DNA of 9,899 nt from Candidatus Zixiibacteriota bacterium (GTDB lineage Bacteria; Zixibacteria; MSB-5A5; GN15; FEB-12), in the NCBI GenBank assembly GCA_003641345.1, contig QNAD01000044.1:1-9899 (forward strand), in the 5' to 3' direction. Every line of letters starts with the position of its first letter. The stretch's first letter is position 1. Positions 1 to 7,078 of this stretch are shown here, piece by piece. The notes beneath the pieces were generated by a model, which was not told the origin of the DNA, ran no database searches, and was given only the letters and a program-made list of their open reading frames with translations. A program made the position numbers and the translations under genes.

Positions 1-552
1 AATTGCTTTTCGAGAAAATTCACCTAATGGAACAAGTCGTTGTTTGTTTCCTTTTCCGGTTACCTTAATAAAACCTGCTTCAAATTCGATATCTGATAAA
101 AGAAGATTTTGCAGTTCAGAAATTCTTAATCCACTTCCGTAAAGCATTTCAATTATCACCCTATCCCTAAGCCCCCTATAATTCGATATATCAATACTCT
201 CCAGAATCTGCTCAATCTCTTTTGGAGACAAATAATCAGGGTGGTAACGAAGAATCTTTGGAGTGGAGACAGCATTCATCGGATTTTTTTCATCCCCAAT
301 CATATATTTAAAAAATTGCTTTAAGCTGGAAATTTTACGAGCTATCGAACTTGGTTTCCGTCCGGAATTTGTTAAAAAACTCAGATATTTATTAACAGTC
401 GAATTAGTCACCAATTTATAATCATCAAGTTTGACAACTTGAAAAAACTCAATCATATCATTTCTATAAGATTCAATAGAATTATCAGCAAGTCCTCTCT
501 CAAGTTTCAGATGTTGCAGAAAATCATCAATATGTAAATCTACTTGTTTCAT
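1..552 (-). CDS. xerD: XerD-like tyrosine site-specific recombinase, 3' end cut by window edge
   Basis: Translating the minus strand from ATG at 552 gives 184 residues with no stop before the window edge. Residues 1-85 form an N-terminal core-binding (SAM-like) domain, with FLQHLKLERGLADNSIESYR at 11-30 and SSIARKISSLKQFFKYM at 68-84. The catalytic domain starts near 107. Its first catalytic Arg is R143 in GSGLRISEL, and the catalytic Lys is K167 in VTGKGNKQRLVPLG; the 24-residue spacing matches E. coli XerD (R148/K172). The HxxR, second His and Tyr nucleophile must lie outside the window. STPK followed by VTGKGNKQRLVPLG resembles XerD more than XerC, but the paralogue call is moderate. XerC/XerD resolve chromosome dimers at dif in the cytoplasm. 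The ATG lies 1 nt after the comF stop (TGATATG), implying translational coupling. No integrase-type accessory domain is seen, so a mobile-element integrase is less likely. Confidence 0.9.
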   Translation of the reverse strand, partial: MKQVDLHIDDFLQHLKLERGLADNSIESYRNDMIEFFQVVKLDDYKLVTNSTVNKYLSFLTNSGRKPSSIARKISSLKQFFKYMIGDEKNPMNAVSTPKILRYHPDYLSPKEIEQILESIDISNYRGLRDRVIIEMLYGSGLRISELQNLLLSDIEFEAGFIKVTGKGNKQRLVPLGEFSRKAI

Positions 553-553
553 A

Positions 554-1258
554 TCAAACAGAATGCGCCACCGCAATTGCTCCTACTACCTTATGGTTAT
601 TTTTGTTTAGGGTATTAGCTACTTCTTTCATTGTAGCTCCACTTGTTACAACATCATCAAGGATAATAATTCGTAATTTCTCATCTTTGTTTATAACTTG
701 AAAAACATCTTTTATATTTTTTTCTCGTTCTGATAATTTTGATTTCGCTTGTGGTTTACGTTTTTCAGCTCGAATAATTAAATCTGTGCGAAAAGGTAAA
801 TTTAGCTCATGCGAAATTTGTTTGGCCATAAGTTCCGCCTGATTATAACCTCGTTCTTTCTCACGGGCATAATGAAGTGGAACTGGCACAATGCAATCCG
901 CCTTTAAATTTAATATATCGGTCTTATATTTAGAAATTATCAAATTTGAAAAAAAAGATGATAGATGAGTTATCCCCTTAAATTTAAACTGCTTAATTAT
1001 TTCATCAAGTGGGAAACGATATTCCCCCATTATAAAAACCGGCAAAGATTTATCTTTACAGAAATGGCAAGGAATTTTTGTTAATGTTGAATTGCAGTTA
1101 AGACAAATTGGATATTCATATTCCTCAATTTTATTCAGACACAAATCACATATATTAGATTCATTATCACAGTATTCATCACATCCCAAACATAGAGGCG
1201 GTAATATAAAATCAAGCATAGAACTTATAAATTCAGATTTTCTAAATAACTCTCTCAT
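554..1258 (-). CDS. comF: ComF family amidophosphoribosyltransferase-like protein
   Basis: The 234-residue product has normal ComF length and layout. An N-terminal zinc-binding region contains Cys pairs C23/C26, C37/C40, C52/C55 and C64/C67. A type I phosphoribosyltransferase fold follows, with PVPLHYAREKERGYNQAE at 125-142, QAKSKLSEREKN at 170-181 and the PRPP-binding loop LDDVVTSGATM at 200-210. The family is cytoplasmic and linked to DNA uptake in naturally competent bacteria; its substrate is poorly defined and it also occurs in non-competent species, so competence is not proven here. ATG at 1258 is the only sensible start: an in-frame TGA lies 21 nt upstream with no other start codon between. 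The SD is poor (AGG about 15 nt upstream). It is followed after 1 nt by xerD and lies 65 nt downstream of the permease gene. Confidence 0.95.
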   Translation of the reverse strand: MRELFRKSEFISSMLDFILPPLCLGCDEYCDNESNICDLCLNKIEEYEYPICLNCNSTLTKIPCHFCKDKSLPVFIMGEYRFPLDEIIKQFKFKGITHLSSFFSNLIISKYKTDILNLKADCIVPVPLHYAREKERGYNQAELMAKQISHELNLPFRTDLIIRAEKRKPQAKSKLSEREKNIKDVFQVINKDEKLRIIILDDVVTSGATMKEVANTLNKNNHKVVGAIAVAHSV

Positions 1259-1297
1259 GATTACTAAAGAAACCTGTCACATTATGCTGATTCAAGT

Positions 1298-1331
1298 AAA
1301 AAAATAGTGAGATGAAATATCAATTACCTCA
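1298..1331 (-). terminator. weak candidate intrinsic terminator after the permease gene
   Basis: On the minus strand TGAGGT (overlapping the last codons of the permease gene and its stop) can pair with ATCTCA across a 12-nt loop, giving a 6-bp stem with one G-U pair. A TATTTTTTT tract starts 1 nt later. The G-U pair becomes an A-C mismatch in plus-strand RNA, so the hairpin favours minus-strand transcription. The stem is short and AT-rich, so termination would at best be partial; comF and xerD may still be read from the upstream promoter. Confidence 0.3.
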
Positions 1332-2400
1332 ATTTCTTTAACCCTGCTTTAAAGGAATAATATAAAATAAACAGAGAAAGAATAATCGCTGAAATTAAAT
1401 CAAGCCAATTGTTATGTTTATGAAGAACGTCCGTTTGGTAATTGACAGCTATTTTAAAATAGTCATACAGGTAATCTACTGCAATCCCACAAGCAACCGC
1501 CACAACAACAATTACAAGTAAATATCGGATAATTGACCATCCTTTTAATATTTTATGCACCACCGTAAGCGATGTAATATTAGTAGCCGGACCAACCATC
1601 ATAAATACCAATACCGCTCCAGGTGAGAAACCAATAGCCAACAAAGCCGCCGCCAAAGGAGTCGAAGATGTCGCACAGATATATAACGGAACACCAATAA
1701 TAACTGCCCCTAAATAACTTCCCCAACCGGTAGTAAAAGTATCACTCAATGATAGCAGGTCTCCCCCAAGTGAAGCCGATACCAACCCTGCCAACAAATA
1801 CCCAAATAAAAGAAAGGGTGCCAAATCACTTAGTAAATCAGAAAATGAATATTTAATACCGCTTATGATTTTTTGTACCAAACTTTGGTTTTCAACTTCA
1901 ATTTTATTCCCATTGGAACTACAACAGCAGGAACAGGCACTACCTGTTTGATTGGTATCAACTGTCTCAAAAACATTGTTGATTTTGTTATCATATTTAT
2001 TTTCCAAAAGTCCTGCTGATATGGAAGTAATAAAGGCAGTTATCGGTCGGGCAAGAGTCATTATGGGATCCATTAAGGTATAAGTGAGCATTATAGAATC
2101 CACCCCTGATTCCGGTGTTGATATCAAAAAAGAAACCGTAGCTCCTTTGCTAACTCCAGATTGCCTAAGTTGTTTGGCAACCGGAAGAACCGAACAGGAA
2201 CAAAGTGGCAACGGAATCCCAATAACCGAAGCCTTAAAGATATCGGATTTCCCGTTCCCTATTATTTTATCTTTTATTTTAGATGAATTTAGAACTATAG
2301 AAATCAACCCTGCCAGTATAATTCCAATAAATAATAAAAAAGCCGAGTCAACCATCATTTCCCAGATTGACTCGGCCCAACTTTGTAAAAAAAGGCTCAA
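1324..2400 (-). CDS. SO_0444/ArsP-type permease (PF03773 family), putative metal(loid) efflux
   Basis: A 358-residue polytopic membrane protein with about eight to nine hydrophobic segments in two halves. Family hallmarks are PLPLCSCSVLPVAKQLR at 63-79 (C67, C69), STPESGVDS at 94-102, the second-half CATSSTPLAAALLA at 242-255, and GPATN at 270-274. The central hydrophilic loop (about 133-178) carries a Cys cluster, ACSCCCSSNG at 155-164 (C156, C158-C160). Related SO_0444-type proteins are annotated as Cu/Zn efflux transporters, and ArsP relatives export organoarsenicals; the substrate here is unproven. The start is TTG at 2400, immediately after the stop codon of the upstream gene, supported by SD AAAGGA with 6-nt spacing. 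The next Met (residue 15) would remove the first amphipathic segment. Zero-gap coupling to the zinc-ribbon/TPR gene suggests a shared role. Confidence 0.85.
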   Translation of the reverse strand: MSLFLQSWAESIWEMMVDSAFLLFIGIILAGLISIVLNSSKIKDKIIGNGKSDIFKASVIGIPLPLCSCSVLPVAKQLRQSGVSKGATVSFLISTPESGVDSIMLTYTLMDPIMTLARPITAFITSISAGLLENKYDNKINNVFETVDTNQTGSACSCCCSSNGNKIEVENQSLVQKIISGIKYSFSDLLSDLAPFLLFGYLLAGLVSASLGGDLLSLSDTFTTGWGSYLGAVIIGVPLYICATSSTPLAAALLAIGFSPGAVLVFMMVGPATNITSLTVVHKILKGWSIIRYLLVIVVVAVACGIAVDYLYDYFKIAVNYQTDVLHKHNNWLDLISAIILSLFILYYSFKAGLKKLR

Positions 2401-3069
2401 TTATAATCCTTTCAAATATTCTTTCGCCTGCTCAACAGCCAATCCGTTTGGATCTACTTTAATATATTTTTCCCAATAGAATTTTGCGGAATCCTTATTG
2501 TCCATCCCAAAATATATTATTCCCATATTGAAATTCACTATACCATGATCTGAGTCATAAGCTAAAACTTTCCTGAATTCTTCTAAGGCTCTTTCAGGTA
2601 AACCCATCCCATGAAGACAAGCTCCGAAATCAGTACGAACATCGGGATCATCTTTAATCTGTAATGCTCGCTTATAACATTCTGCCGCCATCGCATAATT
2701 TCCCTGATCCATTGTAGAGTTACCCATTTGAACCAAACCGTCATAATCCTTTGGCATATTAGGGATAGCACTCATCATATTGCCTTCGCTATGAGGGTTT
2801 TCAATATTCCCACCACCCTGCATCTGGTTCATTTGCTGTTGTTGAACATGTTGATGCTCATTTTCAGATGGGGCTTTTATAATTATAAAAGCAACAGCAA
2901 CAACAATAATAACACCAATAATAATTATATTATCTCTCATGGCAGTACTTTTGGTTTTACCGCCTTTTTTCGCAACATGTTTTCCATTTAATGTAACACC
3001 ACAATCGGGGCAAAATTTACTATTCTCCGGAACCGAAGCGCCACAAACTTTACACTTTTTTGAACTCAT
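2401..3069 (-). CDS. membrane-anchored zinc-ribbon and TPR protein, function unknown
   Basis: The 222-residue product begins with a zinc ribbon (C6xxC9, C20xxC23). A Lys-rich stretch (30-45) and one transmembrane helix (about 48-64) follow. The linker at 68-105 is rich in Gln, Met, His and Gly. The C-terminal part (about 108-220) has roughly three TPR-like helical repeats, including GNYAMAAECYKRALQI at 123-138 and PERALEEFRKVLAYD at 158-172. Basic residues before the helix suggest the zinc ribbon is cytoplasmic and the linker and TPRs are outside the inner membrane; this topology is inferred. TPRs usually bind proteins, so an adaptor role is plausible but no partner is identified. ATG at 3069 has SD AAGGA with 8-nt spacing. 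Its TAA stop abuts the permease TTG start with no gap, so the permease is the obvious candidate partner. It is divergent from the M28 peptidase gene. Confidence 0.85.
   Translation of the reverse strand: MSSKKCKVCGASVPENSKFCPDCGVTLNGKHVAKKGGKTKSTAMRDNIIIIGVIIVVAVAFIIIKAPSENEHQHVQQQQMNQMQGGGNIENPHSEGNMMSAIPNMPKDYDGLVQMGNSTMDQGNYAMAAECYKRALQIKDDPDVRTDFGACLHGMGLPERALEEFRKVLAYDSDHGIVNFNMGIIYFGMDNKDSAKFYWEKYIKVDPNGLAVEQAKEYLKGL
2407..2412 (-). promoter_or_regulatory. Shine-Dalgarno site that decides the TTG start of the permease
   Basis: Minus-strand AAAGGA lies within the last codons of the zinc-ribbon/TPR gene, 6 nt before TTG at 2400. The same hexamer and spacing precede the M28 peptidase ATG, which supports TTG as a real initiation codon coupled to termination of the upstream gene. 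Confidence 0.75.
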
Positions 3070-3093
3070 AAATAAAATCCTTATTTTCTCCAG

Positions 3094-3121
3094 AATATAT
3101 TACTATCCCGTTATAATGCAA
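3094..3121 (-). promoter_or_regulatory. weak candidate promoter for the zinc-ribbon/TPR-permease operon
   Basis: On the minus strand TTGCAT (3121-3116) is separated by 16 nt from TATATT (3099-3094). The -10 matches the sigma70 consensus at five of six positions, the -35 at only three. Transcription would begin shortly before the AAGGA SD at 3082-3078. The region is very AT-rich, so chance matches are likely. Confidence 0.3.
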
Positions 3122-3153
3122 CGTTAAATTATCTTCTTTTTATAATTAAACTG

Positions 3154-3182
3154 CTGACGCAAGTTAAATATTTGTCTATATT
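3154..3182 (+). promoter_or_regulatory. candidate sigma70-type promoter for the M28 peptidase
   Basis: CTGACG (3154-3159) and TATATT (3177-3182) are separated by exactly 17 nt, matching the consensus at four and five of six positions. Transcription would start around 3189, leaving a leader of roughly 20 nt that contains the SD. It lies within the 142-nt divergent intergenic region 3070-3211, which holds no other gene. Confidence 0.5.
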
Positions 3183-3199
3183 TTCTTTTAATAAAAAAG

Positions 3200-3205
3200 A
3201 AAGGA
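3200..3205 (+). promoter_or_regulatory. Shine-Dalgarno of the M28 peptidase
   Basis: AAAGGA ends 6 nt before ATG at 3212, fixing the start just before a hydrophobic signal sequence. It serves as an internal reference for the ribosome-binding style of this genome. Confidence 0.75.
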
Positions 3206-3211
3206 ATTCTA

Positions 3212-4918
3212 ATGAAATGTTCATGTATTATAGCAATCATAACCCTTTTAACTCTCTGTTCTGTTTTTGGTTCCAATGGTTATGAAATAACTTCTGACTC
3301 AGTGTATAAACATATTTCGGTTTTGGCTCATGATTCGCTCGAAGGTCGTCGGGTTGGTGATCCAAGTGAACTGGTTGCCGCAAATTATATTGCCTCTATT
3401 TTTAAATCTGCAGGGATAGAGCCTAAAGGGGATAATAATACGTTTTTACAAAGTTTTACTTTCATTAGGTCAATTGATTTAGGAGATGATAATTCTCTAA
3501 CTATCAATGGCATAGAGCTTTTAATCAACAAAGATTATATACCGCTAAAACAATCCGCAAGCATTTCATTTGATTTTTCTGAAATTGTCTTTGTTAATTA
3601 TGGAATTACAATTGAAAATAGTAATTATGATGACTATAAAAATTTAGATGTAGCAGGGAAAGCGGTTCTGGCAAAAAGGTTTGCTCCTTCATCGGATGAT
3701 AATCCTCATGTTGATTTCAGTAAATATGAATCAATTACAGATAAAATCAACAATGCTCAATCTCATAATGCCAAGGCACTTTTTCTAATTACCCCTGAAA
3801 ATGAAAAAGACACGCTAATTCAAAATATCATTGCCAACATTACCCCTAAAGATATTCCGATAATTTTCATACGCCAAAATGCTCTTAAAAAACTCCAATT
3901 AGATTTAAACCAACCCGCTATCTTAACCGCCAAAGGCACTACTGACATAGTTAAAACAAGAGATACCGCTTATAATGTGATTGGATATATACCTACCACG
4001 AACGATACAACTGTTATAATTGGTGCTCATTTTGATCATTTGGGATGGGGTGGGCATACTTCTCAATATAAAGGTTCAGAGCCGATGATCCACAACGGAG
4101 CAGATGATAACGCTTCCGGTACAGCCGCTTTGATTGAATTAGCCCGTAAATGCAATTCTCAAAAAGAGAATCTTAAATATTCTTTACTTTTCATAGGGTT
4201 TACCGGCGAAGAATTTGGATTGCTTGGCTCTGGGCATTTTGCTCAACATATGACAATTGACTCAACTAAAGTGAGAATGATGCTCAACATGGATATGATT
4301 GGAAGATTGAACAAGCAGGAAGATGGTCTTGCAATATTAGGCACAGGAACTTGTGATGAATTCAAAATTTATTTTGACTCACTAAAACAGAACGATCTTA
4401 AATTATCCTTAAAAGAATCAGCCGTAAGTACTTCAGATCAAACTATTTTCTATAACCGTAAAATCCCCTCTCTCCATCTTTTTACCGGAGCTCATTTTGA
4501 TTATCATAAACCGAGTGACGACATAGAATTTATTGATGCTGAGGGGATTGTCAAAGTAGCTTCGTTTACCTTAGATATAATCAATTATTTTGATAATTAT
4601 GACGGCAGTTTAACTTTCAGAAAAACTAAAAGTTCCGATAAAAGTAAAAAGCGTTCCCACTTTTCAGTTACTTTAGGAATTATACCGGATCATATTGCCG
4701 AAATTAAGGGAATTAAAATTGATGGTGTCTCCCCTGAAAAACCTGGCGAAAAAGCCGGAATGCTAAAAGGAGATATTATCATTAAAATGGGCACCAAAGA
4801 TATCGGAGACATCTATGATTATATGAGTATGCTGGGAAAATTTAGCAAAGGCGATACAACTCAGGTTGTTATTCAAAGAGGAGATTCAACATTAACTTTA
4901 GAGGTTATATTCGATTAA
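3212..4918 (+). CDS. secreted M28 family metallopeptidase with PA-like insert and C-terminal PDZ domain
   Basis: The 568-residue protein has an N-terminal signal peptide (about 1-21). C16 in LLTLCS is not a good lipobox because Leu precedes Cys, so signal peptidase I cleavage is more likely. A PA-like region spans about 115-240. The M28 catalytic core (about 255-460) has all expected di-zinc ligands: H273 in GAHFDHLG, D298 in NGADDNASGTA, E334 next to catalytic base E333 in TGEEFGLLGS, D361 in MLNMDMIG, and H432 in FDYHKPSDD. After a Lys/Ser-rich linker (470-482) comes a PDZ-like domain (about 484-568), with GVSPEKPGEKAGMLKGDIII at 505-524. The family hydrolyses N-terminal residues of peptides, here probably in the periplasm or outside the cell; exact specificity is not predictable. 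It is a single-gene unit with its own promoter, convergent with rel (6 nt between stops). Confidence 0.93.
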   Translation: MKCSCIIAIITLLTLCSVFGSNGYEITSDSVYKHISVLAHDSLEGRRVGDPSELVAANYIASIFKSAGIEPKGDNNTFLQSFTFIRSIDLGDDNSLTINGIELLINKDYIPLKQSASISFDFSEIVFVNYGITIENSNYDDYKNLDVAGKAVLAKRFAPSSDDNPHVDFSKYESITDKINNAQSHNAKALFLITPENEKDTLIQNIIANITPKDIPIIFIRQNALKKLQLDLNQPAILTAKGTTDIVKTRDTAYNVIGYIPTTNDTTVIIGAHFDHLGWGGHTSQYKGSEPMIHNGADDNASGTAALIELARKCNSQKENLKYSLLFIGFTGEEFGLLGSGHFAQHMTIDSTKVRMMLNMDMIGRLNKQEDGLAILGTGTCDEFKIYFDSLKQNDLKLSLKESAVSTSDQTIFYNRKIPSLHLFTGAHFDYHKPSDDIEFIDAEGIVKVASFTLDIINYFDNYDGSLTFRKTKSSDKSKKRSHFSVTLGIIPDHIAEIKGIKIDGVSPEKPGEKAGMLKGDIIIKMGTKDIGDIYDYMSMLGKFSKGDTTQVVIQRGDSTLTLEVIFD

Positions 4919-4924
4919 AAGTAC

Positions 4925-7075
4925 TTATTCATCGTAATGACGAGTTTTATCAGAACCCTTAGAGCGCCTTACGGAAATAACGCCTTTGATTTTTTTTATT
5001 TTATCAAAAATTCTATTTAAGTGAGATAAACTGGCAACTTCTACCACAAATAGCCCAACCGCAGTAGTATCTTTGGCAAACATCTCAGCCGCTCTTACAT
5101 TCGTATTTGCATCAGCAATAGCCTGAGTGATATCTCTCAACATATTCTTTCTGTCTTCAACAATCATCTCCAATTCAACAATAAATGACTGTCCCTTATC
5201 AGTATCCCAGCTCACATCAATTTTGCGTTCAGGAAATTGTTCTTGAAGATAAAGACAACTTTGACAGTCATTACGATGAATGGTCACGCCTCTTCCCCGA
5301 GTAATAAAACCGACAATATCTTCTCCTGGAACTGGCTGACAACATCCAGCAAAACGGAACATCATATCATCCATGCCATGAACTTTAATACCTTTAGTTC
5401 CCCTGATACGTTCAATAACTTTTCCAATAAAACCTCGTTGTTCATCTTCCTTAGCAGGAGAAATTAAATCAATGAATCTTTTGCTAGTTATTGAGCCTTC
5501 ACCAATAGCACTAAAAAGATTTTCAATTGTTTTCTTGTCCAATTTTTCAGCAGTTTCAAGTAAAACTGCATTAGTTGGATAAGGAATGTGTGCTCTTTTT
5601 AGTTCCCTTTCCACAATCTGCTTGCCTAATTGAATAGACTGGTCAAGACCGGCTTGTTTTAACCATTTTTTTATTTTTGAACGAGCTTTTGTAGTCTTAA
5701 CCAACTTCAACCAATCGTGCGATGGTGACCTATTTTGATTAGTAATTATTTCTACCGAATCTGCCGTATTAAGCTCAGTTGATAAAGGCATCAATCTACT
5801 ATTTATTTTAGCTCCTGCACAATGAATGCCGACCTCGGTATGAATTGAGAATGCAAAATCAAGAGGAGTTGAACCTCTGGGAAGATTTATTAGTTTCCCT
5901 TCGGGCGTATAGACAAAAATATCTTCGGTGTATAAATCAATTTTTAAGTATTCTAAAAATTCCGACGGATTTATCATGTCTCTCTGCCATTCGAGCACAT
6001 CGCGAAGCCATATCATCTGTCGGTCATCTTTGCTTATCGTCTGCTTGCCTTCTTTATAAAGCCAGTGTGCGGCAATACCATTTTCAGAAATATAATGCAT
6101 CTGGTGAGTTCTAATTTGAATTTCCACCATCTTTGAACGAGGACCTACAACAGTAGTATGCAAAGAGCGATAACCATTCTGCTTAGGATTAGCTATGTAA
6201 TCATGAAACCTTCCAGATACCGGTTTCCACATTGTATGTAAAATCCCCATAGTGTGATAACAATCACGTTCAGAATTTACAATAACTCTAATAGCAAAAA
6301 GATCATAGATTTCTTCAAACGGAACCTTCCTAATTCTTTCTTTTCTGTAAATAGAATCTAAATGTTTAGCCCGACCATTCACGGTTGCAGAAATATTATT
6401 TTCTTTCATAGCCTTTTTAATCGGCTTAACAACTTCCAATATATATGCATCTCGTTCTTCTTTACGTTCATCAATTTTTTGAACAATTTGATTATAAATA
6501 TCTTCTTCAAGATATTTAAGAGATAAATCCTCAAGTTCGGTTTTAATTTTATTTATTCCAAACCTATGAGCTAACGGTGCATATACCTCACGGGTTTCAT
6601 TGGCAATGATTTTTTGTTTTTCTTTTGAAAGATACTGTAGTGTACGCATATTATGTAAGCGATCAGCTAATTTTATAAGAATAACTCTAATATCACGTGA
6701 CATTGTAAGCAACATTTTCCTGAAATATTCCACCTGCTGTTCTTCTCTTGACGCAAAATGAACCGCTCCGATTTTTGTAACTCCATCGACCAATTCAGCA
6801 ATTTCATCTGAAAATTCTCGTCTGATATATTCCAGAGATATATCAGTATCCTCGACAACATCATGTATCAAACCTGCAACAATAGTTGCTGAATCCATAT
6901 GTTGTTCAGCCAAAATAAAAGCCACCTCAAGGCAGTGCTGAATATATGGTTCTCCAGATGACCGTTTTTGGCCATCATGAGCATGATTAGAAAATTCGTA
7001 TGCTTTACGAATTAAAGGAATATTCACATTCGCATTAAAAGACTCAATTTGTATTATAAATTCAGCTAAATTCAT
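4925..7075 (-). CDS. rel: bifunctional RelA/SpoT-type (p)ppGpp synthetase/hydrolase
   Basis: The 716-residue protein has the full long-RSH architecture. The HD hydrolase domain (about 25-175) retains its metal and catalytic motifs: H47, H71-D72 in HDVVEDT, and D138/H141/N142 in KLADRLHNMRTL. The synthetase domain (about 230-340) retains GRAKHLDSIYRK at 234-245, EEIYDLFAIRV at 254-264, GYRSLHTTVVGP at 301-312 and VEIQIRT at 317-323, with E318 the expected catalytic Glu. The TGS domain (about 384-446), the CC/zinc-finger region (C578-C579, H600, C604) and the C-terminal ACT domain (about 630-705) follow. Intact HD residues argue for both making and degrading (p)ppGpp, unlike E. coli RelA. ATG at 7075 lies 3 nt after the stop of the GT9 gene, so rel is the distal gene of the glycosyltransferase operon. 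No dedicated promoter was identified. Confidence 0.97.
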   Translation of the reverse strand: MNLAEFIIQIESFNANVNIPLIRKAYEFSNHAHDGQKRSSGEPYIQHCLEVAFILAEQHMDSATIVAGLIHDVVEDTDISLEYIRREFSDEIAELVDGVTKIGAVHFASREEQQVEYFRKMLLTMSRDIRVILIKLADRLHNMRTLQYLSKEKQKIIANETREVYAPLAHRFGINKIKTELEDLSLKYLEEDIYNQIVQKIDERKEERDAYILEVVKPIKKAMKENNISATVNGRAKHLDSIYRKERIRKVPFEEIYDLFAIRVIVNSERDCYHTMGILHTMWKPVSGRFHDYIANPKQNGYRSLHTTVVGPRSKMVEIQIRTHQMHYISENGIAAHWLYKEGKQTISKDDRQMIWLRDVLEWQRDMINPSEFLEYLKIDLYTEDIFVYTPEGKLINLPRGSTPLDFAFSIHTEVGIHCAGAKINSRLMPLSTELNTADSVEIITNQNRSPSHDWLKLVKTTKARSKIKKWLKQAGLDQSIQLGKQIVERELKRAHIPYPTNAVLLETAEKLDKKTIENLFSAIGEGSITSKRFIDLISPAKEDEQRGFIGKVIERIRGTKGIKVHGMDDMMFRFAGCCQPVPGEDIVGFITRGRGVTIHRNDCQSCLYLQEQFPERKIDVSWDTDKGQSFIVELEMIVEDRKNMLRDITQAIADANTNVRAAEMFAKDTTAVGLFVVEVASLSHLNRIFDKIKKIKGVISVRRSKGSDKTRHYDE

Positions 7076-7078
7076 TAC

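Noticed and set aside
1..552. Recombinase as sign of an integrated mobile element
   Set aside because: The sequence is XerD-like with no att repeats, tRNA, transposase or phage genes nearby, and it is coupled to comF; a housekeeping role fits better.
1092..1307. 71-codon plus-strand frame overlapping the comF start
   Set aside because: Almost entirely antisense to the conserved Cys-rich part of comF, with no SD and low-complexity content.
2084..2479. 131-codon open frame on the plus strand
   Set aside because: It lies antisense to the well-supported permease and the end of the TPR gene, has no SD and shows no recognisable domain; it is a shadow frame.
3112..3117. Perfect TATAAT on the plus strand in the divergent intergenic region
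   Set aside because: No acceptable -35 at 16-18 nt upstream; the CTGACG/TATATT pair nearer the M28 gene is better.
3127..3147. Inverted repeat AATTAT-9 nt-ATAATT upstream of the M28 promoter (possible operator)
   Set aside because: Only 6 bp arms made wholly of A/T in an AT-rich intergenic region; such repeats are expected by chance and no regulator gene is nearby.
4985..5010. TTTGAT...ATCAAA inverted repeat with T-run as a terminator for the M28 transcript
   Set aside because: The T-run is in the loop rather than after the stem, and it lies inside the Lys/Ile-rich end of rel, so coding sequence explains it.
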